DNA from: CAYGUK01 sp964352985
Lineage (GTDB): Bacteria > Pseudomonadota > Gammaproteobacteria > JAHCLG01
Direction of reading: 5' to 3'
Assembly (NCBI GenBank): GCA_964352985.1
Contig: CAYGUK010000157.1
Coordinates: forward strand, 1 to 6,928
DNA length: 6,928 bases
Positions within the stretch are counted from its first letter, which is position 1. Each line of letters begins with the position of its first letter. Of this stretch, positions 1 to 5,302 are shown piece after piece. The notes beneath the pieces are model-generated. The model saw nothing but the letters and a program-made list of their open reading frames with translations. It ran no database searches and was not told the origin of the DNA. The translations under genes and the position numbers were made by a program.

Positions 1-568
1 GGCTTGCCGGTAAAAATAACATGCCAATAAAAAGAATCAGGGCGGGAATGATACCGAAGCCTAACATCCAACGCCAATTTCCCACTAAATGAGCGCAAAA
101 ATAGTCAACAACATAAGATAAAACAATGCCAACAGTTATCATCAGCTGATTAAGCGAAACCAACCCACCTCGATAACGGTAAGGGGCTACTTCAGCAATA
201 TAAAGTGGCGCAGCAAAGGAGGCGACGCCAATTGCTATTCCTAACACGAATCGTCCGATAATGATGACATCAATGTTCTTAGCTAAAGCTGTGACTAATG
301 AGCCAAAAATAAAAATGATTGAAGTCACAATAATCACATTGCGACGGCCGTATTGATCAGCCACTCGGCCTGCGACTAATGCACCTAATAACGCGCCGAC
401 TAAGACAATGCTAACAACAAATCCTTCTAATACCGATGAAAGATGAAAATCTTGTTTTATAAACAAAATAGCACCGGATATAACACCCGTGTCATAGCCA
501 AACAATAAACCACCGAGTGCGGCAATTGCTGCAATAAAAAACACAAAACCACGATTTTGTTTAGCCAT
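1..568 (-). CDS. MFS sugar:H+ symporter, GalP/XylE-like (partial, C-terminus beyond left edge)
   Basis: Inner-membrane uptake of a monosaccharide with a proton (sugar porter family of the major facilitator superfamily). The first 189 codons are present and no stop occurs before the window edge. Seen: an N-terminal segment with GYDTGVISG at residues 24-32 (D26 matches the proton-coupling Asp of XylE), the loop 2-3 signature DQYGRR at 71-76, R106 in helix 4, PLYIAEVAP at 121-129 followed by RGG, and SLNQL at 138-142, whose Gln is sugar-binding in this family. About six membrane helices can be read (roughly 8-25, 48-68, 77-96, 102-122, 135-156, 166-186). The last visible residues LPAS probably begin the family's PESPR-type motif. 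NWRWMLG followed by IIPA resembles GalP/AraE most. The ATG follows AAGG at a 9-base distance. It diverges from a sugar lactonase, so the substrate is probably an aldose such as galactose, arabinose, xylose or glucose; which one cannot be told. The family call is secure. Confidence 0.93.
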   Translation of the reverse strand, partial: MAKQNRGFVFFIAAIAALGGLLFGYDTGVISGAILFIKQDFHLSSVLEGFVVSIVLVGALLGALVAGRVADQYGRRNVIIVTSIIFIFGSLVTALAKNIDVIIIGRFVLGIAIGVASFAAPLYIAEVAPYRYRGGLVSLNQLMITVGIVLSYVVDYFCAHLVGNWRWMLGFGIIPALILFIGMLFLPAS

Positions 569-602
569 GTTTCATTACCTTAAATAATTGATATGTATGC
601 AA

Positions 603-642
603 TTTGAATTATTTGAGTTCATATCATACTCACTTTGAATTA
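603..642. repeat. Pair of 9-bp direct repeats, candidate operator
   Basis: TTTGAATTA occurs exactly at 603-611 and 634-642, start to start 31 bp, about three helical turns, so both copies face the same side of the DNA. Between them lies an imperfect dyad, TGAGT at 614-618 and ACTCA at 628-632. The pair brackets the proposed -10 box of the transporter promoter, a position suited to a repressor or activator. The region is AT-rich, so chance is possible and no regulator is known. Confidence 0.3.
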
Positions 643-651
643 AGAAATCAG
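623..651 (-). promoter_or_regulatory. Candidate promoter of the sugar transporter
   Basis: On the minus strand, TATGAT (623-628) serves as -10 box, with CTGATT (646-651) 17 bp upstream as a weak -35. It would start transcription about 50 bases before the transporter ATG. The -10 matches 5 of 6 consensus bases, the -35 only 3 of 6. It overlaps the direct-repeat pair at 603-642. Confidence 0.35.
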
Positions 652-691
652 TAAATTCATATCGGTTTCCCTAGTTCATCATTCCCTAATC

Positions 692-700
692 TGGTATAAA
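692..700 (+). promoter_or_regulatory. Extended -10 promoter of the lactonase gene
   Basis: TGG followed by TATAAA forms an extended -10 element (TGn plus a 5/6 match to TATAAT). There is no good -35 box; the best is TAGTTC at 672-677 with a 17-bp spacer. The extended -10 can compensate. Transcription would begin near 707, giving a leader of about 23 bases that contains the GAAGGA ribosome site at 717-722, seven bases before the ATG. Confidence 0.5.
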
Positions 701-729
701 ACAAAAAATTTACTGCGAAGGAATAAATA

Positions 730-1599
730 ATGGATGTTCAAGTCTATTGGTCAGGTAAACATGAATTGGGAGAGGGACCAATTTGGAATACTCGCGAACA
801 AAAATTGTATTGGGTTGATATTTTCGCTAAAAATATCCACTGCATGGATTATGCGACAGAAAAGCACCAACAATGGACTATGCCGAGTGATGTGGGCTGT
901 ATCGGTTTCAAAGAATCGGGTGGCTTAATTGCGGCATTAATCGATGGTATTTATAGTCTTGATACAACCACTGGCCAAGTTTCGACGCTTGCTGAATTAA
1001 TTGTTGGGCGGGATGATATTCGGTTTAACGATGGTTCGGTTGATCCCGGTGGTCGATTTTGGGCAGGTACGATGGATTTAACTGAAAATGAAGGAAAGGG
1101 AGCGCTTTATCGCTATGATGCTGATGGCAGTGTCCATTTAATGACTGAAGGATTAGTTGTATCAAATGGAATTGGTTTTAGCCCTGATAAAAAAACACTC
1201 TATCACAGCGATTCGGGGACTGGAAAAATTAGTCAATATGATTTTGATTTGGAAACAGGCACAATTTCACATCATCAATTATTTGTCGAGATCCCAACTG
1301 AAGCTGGTGTTTGCGATGGAATGTGTGTTGATAGTGAAGGCTTTTTATGGGTAGCGCACTGGAATGGTTGGCGAATCACTCGTTTTAATCCAGATGGTCA
1401 AATTGACAAAATTATCAAAATGCCCGTTGCTCGTCCTACGAGTTGTTGTTTTGGTGGGCCAGAATTAAATAAACTTTTTATCTCTTCAGCGCGATTCGAA
1501 TTAACGGCAGAAGAATTAAATCAACAACCCAATGCAGGCAACATTTTCGTTATTGATGTCGATATTAAAGGCCAGGCTGAACCATTTTTTGCGAGCTAG
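730..1599 (+). CDS. SMP-30/regucalcin-type sugar lactonase (gluconolactonase/L-arabinolactonase-like)
   Basis: Cytoplasmic metal-dependent hydrolase that opens aldonolactones to aldonic acids after sugar oxidation. The 289 residues cover the whole SMP-30/gluconolactonase/LRE beta-propeller, without signal peptide. By alignment in memory with animal regucalcin, the divalent-metal ligands are E15 (LGEGPIW), N146 (SNGIGF) and D196 (CDGMC). The substrate-site residues R98 and N100 lie in RFNDGSVDPGGRFWAG, and TSCCFGG (237-243) is also conserved. All key residues are intact. The ATG has a good GAAGGA site seven bases upstream. It is divergent from a sugar transporter and convergent with kdgK, with which it shares four bases at the stop. 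This context favours gluconate, galactonate or arabinonate lactone as substrate. The family does not predict the exact lactone, so no symbol is given. Family call near certain, substrate open. Confidence 0.93.
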   Translation: MDVQVYWSGKHELGEGPIWNTREQKLYWVDIFAKNIHCMDYATEKHQQWTMPSDVGCIGFKESGGLIAALIDGIYSLDTTTGQVSTLAELIVGRDDIRFNDGSVDPGGRFWAGTMDLTENEGKGALYRYDADGSVHLMTEGLVVSNGIGFSPDKKTLYHSDSGTGKISQYDFDLETGTISHHQLFVEIPTEAGVCDGMCVDSEGFLWVAHWNGWRITRFNPDGQIDKIIKMPVARPTSCCFGGPELNKLFISSARFELTAEELNQQPNAGNIFVIDVDIKGQAEPFFAS

Positions 1600-2537
1600 T
1601 AAATCGGGCTAATGCGCTCATAAGGTAATAACGTACCCTGATATTGAATGACTTGACTCGCTAAGTGGTGAGCACTTTTTATCGCCGATATTTCATCGCC
1701 ACTTTGAAGTAAGCCTGCTAAAAATCCGGCATTAAACGAATCACCTGCTGCGGTCGTGTCGATGACGTTAATATTTTCTATCGATGGAATTTCCACACTA
1801 TGATTTTTGGTTGCGAAAATACAAGCCTCTGCACCTCGTTTAATTATTACTTTTTTATCACCAAAAGATAAATATCTAGCGATAGTTTGTTGAGGAGTCT
1901 CATCACCATATAATTGTTGTTCATCGGTAAAAGTAGGAATAGCAATATCAATAAAGGGTAAATAGGTTTGTATCGTATCGATGGCTTGTTTGTTATCAGG
2001 CCAGAGTTTTTGACGATAATTAATATCGTAAATAATGGTTGTGTTTTTTTCCTTAAGTAATTTTAATAATTGAATTAAATTTTGTTTACCTTCAGCACTT
2101 AAAATAGCGATGGAAATACTACTCAAGAAAAAATAATCTATTTGAGTTAATTTATTAATAAGCATGTCATAATAATTTTGATCAAGGCAAAGTTTTGCTG
2201 CAGCATCATTACGATAATAATACATATAGCGCTCACCGAATGAATCATTCTCAACAAAATAAAGCCCGGGTAATTTACCTTTGATTCGAGTTACGAGATC
2301 AATGCTGATATTGAGAGATTGCCAATGCGCTAGCATTTCATCACTAAAAGGATCATCACCTAAGGCTGTGATGTAATGTGTTTGAAAATTTAAATCTGAT
2401 TGAAAGCGATTTAAATAATATAAAAAATTATAACTATCACCCGCATAATTTAATTCAAACTTTTTTTGATTCTTTTGTGGGCGACTCATTTCTAACATGC
2501 ATTCGCCAAAAGCTACGATATTCATTTTTTCTGTCAT
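1596..2537 (-). CDS. kdgK: 2-keto-3-deoxygluconate kinase (PfkB/ribokinase family)
   Basis: Phosphorylates 2-keto-3-deoxygluconate with ATP to KDPG, the substrate of the aldolase encoded at 3766-4383. The 313 residues match the usual KdgK length. Seen: N-terminal GECMLEMS (11-18), substrate motif GDSYN (33-37, PfkB motif 1 region), DINYRQKLW (171-179, which resembles the KdgK DNNYRPRLW stretch), and the PfkB signature DTTAAGDSF (260-268) with catalytic base D266. The DTTAAGDSF form, rather than DTTGAGDSF, is typical of KdgK. The start is three bases after the stop of the amidohydrolase, so the two are surely cotranscribed and perhaps translationally coupled. No strong Shine-Dalgarno precedes it. 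A second Met four codons in, after GAAAAA, is an alternative start. The TAG stop overlaps the lactonase TAG in a CTAG. Another 2-keto-3-deoxy-sugar (deoxygalactonate) is a possible substrate. Confidence 0.88.
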   Translation of the reverse strand: MTEKMNIVAFGECMLEMSRPQKNQKKFELNYAGDSYNFLYYLNRFQSDLNFQTHYITALGDDPFSDEMLAHWQSLNISIDLVTRIKGKLPGLYFVENDSFGERYMYYYRNDAAAKLCLDQNYYDMLINKLTQIDYFFLSSISIAILSAEGKQNLIQLLKLLKEKNTTIIYDINYRQKLWPDNKQAIDTIQTYLPFIDIAIPTFTDEQQLYGDETPQQTIARYLSFGDKKVIIKRGAEACIFATKNHSVEIPSIENINVIDTTAAGDSFNAGFLAGLLQSGDEISAIKSAHHLASQVIQYQGTLLPYERISPIY

Positions 2538-2540
2538 CTG

Positions 2541-3701
2541 TTATGTCTTTAAATAATTTAATGCGCAGTTTACCATCATATTCATTGTGGTGGGTAAAAT
2601 ATCATCATTGTAATTAAATTTAGGATGATGGCACATTGGTCTATCTTCGCCATTGCCAACAAAGAAAAAGCAACCTGGTATTTCCAGAAGAAAATAGGAA
2701 AAATCTTCAGAAACCATCATGGGGTTCGGCATGTCGATGGTGGCATTAGGACCATAGAGTTCGCGAGCTGTATCAATCACAAGTTGTGTTTCTGCGGGAT
2801 GATTGATGGTTGGTGGATACAATTCAGAAATTTCTAATTGTGCTTTTGCATTATAAATAGCCGCAACACCGTCAGCAATTTTTGTCATTTCATCAGCTAC
2901 TTTTCGTTGCATTTCGACTGATATGGCTCTAACACAACCTGTAAGTGTCGCACTATCAGGAATAATATTATCTGCAGTACCGGCATGAAATTGTGTCACG
3001 GAAAGCACTAACGGTTCGACGGGATCATTTAAACGACTTACGATATGTTGGAACTGTTGAACAATGGTGCTTCCAATAATAATGGGATCATCAGCTAAAT
3101 GCGGAACGGCAGCATGTCCACCTTTACCATTAATCGTTAATTTGAAAATACTAATTCCAGCCATTTGACAGCCACTTCGGACAATAATTTTTCCGGCTTT
3201 ATAGGAGGGCATATTGTGGTAACCAAAAATAGCATCTACTTTGGGATTTTCTAATATGCCATCATCTATCATGGCTTTCGCACCTCGACCACCTTCCTCT
3301 GCAGGTTGAAAAATTAATTTAATTTTTCCTTTAAATGTTGGATTGGCTTTTTTTAAAAGCTGTGCTGAACCCAATAATGTTGCCATGTGACCATCGTGGC
3401 CACAAGCATGCATTTTTCCAGGGTGGGAAGATTTGTAGGGTAAATCATTTTGTTCGTCGAGGGGGAGGGCATCCATGTCAGCGCGTAGCGCAACTGTTTT
3501 ACCTGGTTGTCCACTATCTATAAGTGCAGTGACACCTGTTTTGCCAATTTTTGTTTTAATATTTTCATAACCATAACTTTTTAATTTGGCGACAATAAAT
3601 TCTGCTGTTTGCACTTCTTCATATTTTAATTCAGGTTTTTTATGAATTTCGTGTCGAATAGAAATTACTTCGGGTAAAATATCTTGGATAATTTCTTGCA
3701 T
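2541..3701 (-). CDS. M20-family metal-dependent amidohydrolase (HipO/ILR1-like)
   Basis: Cytoplasmic hydrolase of the M20 peptidase family (M20D-like, hippurate hydrolase / N-acyl-L-amino acid amidohydrolase / YxeP group), which removes acyl groups from N-acylated amino acids or related amides. The 386 residues are full length and lack a signal peptide. Metal ligands expected in this group are visible: C100 and H102 in HACGHDGH, E136 in FQPAEEGG (E135 being the catalytic acid/base), H162 in GYHNMP, and H358 in CHHPKF. D75 is in ALRADMDALP, and the lid/dimerisation domain begins near GKGGHAAVPH (192-201). It is first in a two-gene unit with kdgK, only three bases apart, and its start faces eda. 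Deacylation has no set place in the sugar-acid route, so it may release a compound feeding that route or simply share a promoter. Substrate unknown; family call strong. Confidence 0.92.
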   Translation of the reverse strand: MQEIIQDILPEVISIRHEIHKKPELKYEEVQTAEFIVAKLKSYGYENIKTKIGKTGVTALIDSGQPGKTVALRADMDALPLDEQNDLPYKSSHPGKMHACGHDGHMATLLGSAQLLKKANPTFKGKIKLIFQPAEEGGRGAKAMIDDGILENPKVDAIFGYHNMPSYKAGKIIVRSGCQMAGISIFKLTINGKGGHAAVPHLADDPIIIGSTIVQQFQHIVSRLNDPVEPLVLSVTQFHAGTADNIIPDSATLTGCVRAISVEMQRKVADEMTKIADGVAAIYNAKAQLEISELYPPTINHPAETQLVIDTARELYGPNATIDMPNPMMVSEDFSYFLLEIPGCFFFVGNGEDRPMCHHPKFNYNDDILPTTMNMMVNCALNYLKT

Positions 3702-3732
3702 TAGCTTGCTCGCATCTAAAAAATTTTACAGG

Positions 3733-3738
3733 TATAAT
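3733..3738 (+). promoter_or_regulatory. Perfect -10 box of the eda promoter
   Basis: TATAAT, identical to consensus, lies 27 bases before the eda ATG. No well-spaced -35 is evident: TTGCTC at 3706-3711 is 21 bp away. Transcription would begin near 3745. The same bases read on the other strand give the -10 box of the amidohydrolase promoter. Confidence 0.5.
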
Positions 3739-3762
3739 ACGCTTTTCTTCACAAGATGACTA
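3734..3762 (-). promoter_or_regulatory. Candidate promoter of the amidohydrolase-kdgK operon
   Basis: Minus-strand TAGTCA (3757-3762, 4/6 to the -35 consensus), a 17-bp spacer, then TATTAT (3734-3739, 5/6 to the -10 consensus). This would give a leader of roughly 27 bases to the ATG at 3701. The -10 box is the complement of the eda -10 box, so the two polymerases compete for one TATAATA sequence. Confidence 0.5.
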
Positions 3763-3765
3763 CTG

Positions 3766-4383
3766 ATGAAAAACATTCATGATTTACAAACATTAGCGCG
3801 AGTGATCCCCGTTATTATTATTCAAAAAATTGCTGATGCTGTGCCTTTAGCTGAAGCAATTTATCAAGGTGGTATCAAAGAAATAGAAATTACGCTAAGA
3901 ACAGACTGCGCGTTAAAAGCAATTGAAAATATTACACAGGTATTGCCTGATATGGTGGTTGGCGCGGGTACGGTATTAACAACTGATCAAATGCATGAAG
4001 CGCATGATAGAGGTGCGAAATTTTTTGTTAGTCCAGGTTTATCATCAACGCTTTGTCATTTTGCAAAACAACATCAATATCCTTATTTACCTGGTGTTGT
4101 TACTCCGAGCGAAGTAATGCAGGCGATGGAATTGGGTTTTGATTTTGTAAAATTTTTTCCTGCAGAATTAAGTGGTGGGATAAAAATGTTAAAAACGTAT
4201 AATCAACTTTTTCCAACTGTTTCATTTTGCCCAACAGGTGGATTAAATCCCAGTAATTATTTTGATTATTTAAAATTACCGAATGTAAAAATTATTGGTG
4301 GGAGTTGGTTAACACCACAAGATGAAATTGACAAAAAAAATTGGTTGCATATCACACATCTTGTTAGCGCTACTTTAATTTAA
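3766..4383 (+). CDS. eda: KDPG / 4-hydroxy-2-oxoglutarate aldolase
   Basis: Class I aldolase that splits 2-keto-3-deoxy-6-phosphogluconate into pyruvate and glyceraldehyde-3-phosphate, the last step of the Entner-Doudoroff route; many homologues also cleave 4-hydroxy-2-oxoglutarate. The 205 residues (E. coli Eda has 213) form the whole TIM barrel. Visible: RVIPVI (12-17), EITLRT (41-46) with E41 matching E45 of E. coli, VGAGTVL (65-71), SPGL (89-92), Schiff-base lysine K129 in VKFFPAE, FCPTGG (154-159), and the phosphate-binding GGSW (178-181). All active-site residues are kept. The ATG has no clear ribosome site. An overlapping ATG at 3756 in another frame ends after eight codons. It is divergent from the amidohydrolase-kdgK pair, whose kinase makes its substrate, and convergent with hflD. 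It is not next to edd, zwf or pgl here, which is uncommon for eda. Confidence 0.95.
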   Translation: MKNIHDLQTLARVIPVIIIQKIADAVPLAEAIYQGGIKEIEITLRTDCALKAIENITQVLPDMVVGAGTVLTTDQMHEAHDRGAKFFVSPGLSSTLCHFAKQHQYPYLPGVVTPSEVMQAMELGFDFVKFFPAELSGGIKMLKTYNQLFPTVSFCPTGGLNPSNYFDYLKLPNVKIIGGSWLTPQDEIDKKNWLHITHLVSATLI

Positions 4384-4470
4384 TTAAAAAAAATTTATAG
4401 CTATTCACCAAATTTAAGCTAAAACGTAGAAACACTGAAAATAAAAGACTTTCCTTTCGCGATGGGGATT

Positions 4471-4501
4471 CTTAGGGGAGAATTGCGATTATCACCTTAA
4501 G
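4471..4501 (+). other. Hairpin 1 of the eda-hflD intergenic element
   Basis: CTTAGGG (4471-4477) pairs with CCTTAAG (4495-4501) through one G-U. After a bulged A at 4494 come two more pairs, a G/A mismatch, three pairs, and a TGCG loop at 4484-4487. An alternative smaller stem ATTCT/AGAAT (4468-4472 with 4479-4483) competes with it. Strand is nominal; a stem also forms on the other strand. Confidence 0.4.
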
Positions 4502-4532
4502 TGCCGTTAGCCTGGCTTTGCCAGGTTAGGCA
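4502..4532 (+). other. Hairpin 2 of the eda-hflD intergenic element
   Basis: It directly abuts hairpin 1. TGCC (4502-4505) pairs with GGCA (4529-4532). After a two-base bulge (4506-4507), TAGCCTGGC (4508-4516) pairs with GCCAGGTTA (4520-4528) with one G-U, closing a three-base TTT loop. It is GC-rich for this window, and no T-tract follows on either strand. Confidence 0.5.
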
Positions 4533-4545
4533 GTATTATCAGGGG

Positions 4546-4573
4546 AACTATTCAGCATAAATGCTGAATAGTT
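4546..4573. repeat. Perfect 13-bp inverted repeat (hairpin 3)
   Basis: AACTATTCAGCAT at 4546-4558 is exactly complementary to ATGCTGAATAGTT at 4561-4573, separated by AA. Beyond one mismatch, two further G-C pairs are possible. As RNA it would be a 12-bp stem with a four-base loop. It ends eight bases past the hflD stop codon, so it could stabilise or end the hflD transcript, but it lacks a T-tract. It could equally be a protein-binding palindrome or a dispersed repeat unit. Confidence 0.6.
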
Positions 4574-4581
4574 ACCAAAAT

Positions 4582-5208
4582 TTAATCTTCTGCAACGAGA
4601 AGTTTAGCTGCTGTATCTGATAATTTTCCGCGAGAAAATACAATTTGCCAACGAGAGCCACCGACTTGATGCCAAAGCACAGCCGCACGGACAGCCGCGA
4701 GTAACAGTGCTCGACATTTATCGGCATTCTCTTGCACATGTAAATATTCAGGACGGCCTGTTATTTTAATTTTTAAGCTTAGTTGGCCAATCGTTTTTTT
4801 ATAAAGGTCCGCTAAAAATGCAATAATATTTTGATGATAATGAGTGAAATAATCTCGTTTTGACTGCCCGAGTTTTATTCCTTCACTCATCGTTTTAATC
4901 AGTTTTTTATTGGACATGAATTGTCGTTCTAAATGAATAATCGAAGCAAAATAATTTCTCATATCTAATGTTGCTTTATCTGATGCTTCACCTAAAATTT
5001 TTCTTAAATTATTAAGACCATAATTTAAATTTTCGAGTTGACCATAAAGGGTAGTAACACTGGGCGTGTCTAGTGCAAAAATAGAATCAATCATGATGTG
5101 GTAATTTTTGTCGTTTACAGCTCCGGTATAGGCAATATCAGTGACTAATCCACACGCTTGCGCAACGGCTGCTAGTGCAAGTGTGATGTCATTATAATCT
5201 TTGGCCAC
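4582..5208 (-). CDS. hflD: High frequency lysogenization protein HflD homologue
   Basis: Small, mostly helical, membrane-associated protein of the HflD/YcfC family. In E. coli it binds phage lambda CII and affects lysogenisation; its ordinary role in cells without lambda is unclear. The 208 residues compare with 213 in E. coli. Matching stretches: DITLALA near the start (E. coli YDITLALAG), LERQFMS (93-99; E. coli LERKLSS), and the strongly conserved RAAVLWHQVGGSRWQIVFSR near the C-terminus. The start is GTG, supported by TGGAG (5216-5220 on the minus strand) seven bases upstream. It lies downstream of mnmA as in E. coli and Pseudomonas, but with 94 bp and a promoter between them. The usual next gene purB is absent; eda converges on it instead. 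Confidence 0.93.
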   Translation of the reverse strand: MAKDYNDITLALAAVAQACGLVTDIAYTGAVNDKNYHIMIDSIFALDTPSVTTLYGQLENLNYGLNNLRKILGEASDKATLDMRNYFASIIHLERQFMSNKKLIKTMSEGIKLGQSKRDYFTHYHQNIIAFLADLYKKTIGQLSLKIKITGRPEYLHVQENADKCRALLLAAVRAAVLWHQVGGSRWQIVFSRGKLSDTAAKLLVAED

Positions 5209-5241
5209 ACAAAAACTCCAAATTACTTTGTTCTAAATTAA

Positions 5242-5271
5242 GTTATAGCATTAAAACACAGCTTACTGCAA
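5242..5271 (-). promoter_or_regulatory. Candidate hflD promoter
   Basis: Minus-strand TTGCAG (5266-5271), an 18-bp spacer, then TATAAC (5242-5247, 5/6 to consensus). It would start transcription about 27 bases before the GTG. The -35 box is only a 3/6 match. Cotranscription with mnmA remains possible because no terminator is seen in the 94-bp gap. Confidence 0.4.
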
Positions 5272-5302
5272 AATCTCGAATAATGTTAGCGCTATGAAAA
5301 AG

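Larger units (their letters stand above)
4384..4581. other. Convergent eda-hflD intergenic region with tandem hairpins
   Basis: This 198-bp stretch has no convincing ORF on either strand. Its first third is AT-rich (an A-run at 4386-4393). From 4464 it becomes locally G-rich with three GGGG runs (4464-4467, 4475-4478, 4542-4545) and contains three hairpins listed separately. None is followed by a T-tract on either strand, so a classical intrinsic terminator is not evident even though both flanking genes end here. A loose similarity exists between 4404-4420 and 4571-4588 (both contain ACCAAA(A)TTTAA), which might be flanking repeats or chance. Confidence 0.5.

Noticed and set aside
667..688. 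Two TTCCCTA copies upstream of the lactonase and similar CCCTAG copies upstream of icd
   Set aside because: Too short and not placed consistently relative to the promoters to call a site.
2378..3523. Open frames on the plus strand inside kdgK and the amidohydrolase (2378-2617, 2625-2837, 3335-3523)
   Set aside because: They are antisense to strongly conserved enzymes, lack ribosome sites and encode nothing recognisable.
3756..3782. Short ORF (eight codons) overlapping the eda start, possible leader peptide
   Set aside because: It has no ribosome site, overlaps eda out of frame and encodes no attenuation-like residue run, so it looks like chance.
4384..4400. A-run and AT-rich palindrome after the eda stop as an intrinsic terminator
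   Set aside because: No GC-rich stem precedes a T-tract on the eda strand; it is simple AT-rich sequence.
4502..4532. Hairpin 2 as an integron attC site (GTTAG and GGTTAGGC sequences)
   Set aside because: The paired core sites (RYYYAAC and GTTRRRY) at proper ends and the extrahelical-base layout are not present, and no integrase or cassette array is seen.
4363..5294. Repeat GTTAGCGCTA at 4363-4372 and 5285-5294
   Set aside because: One 10-base match is expected many times by chance in 7 kb, and one copy lies inside the eda coding sequence.
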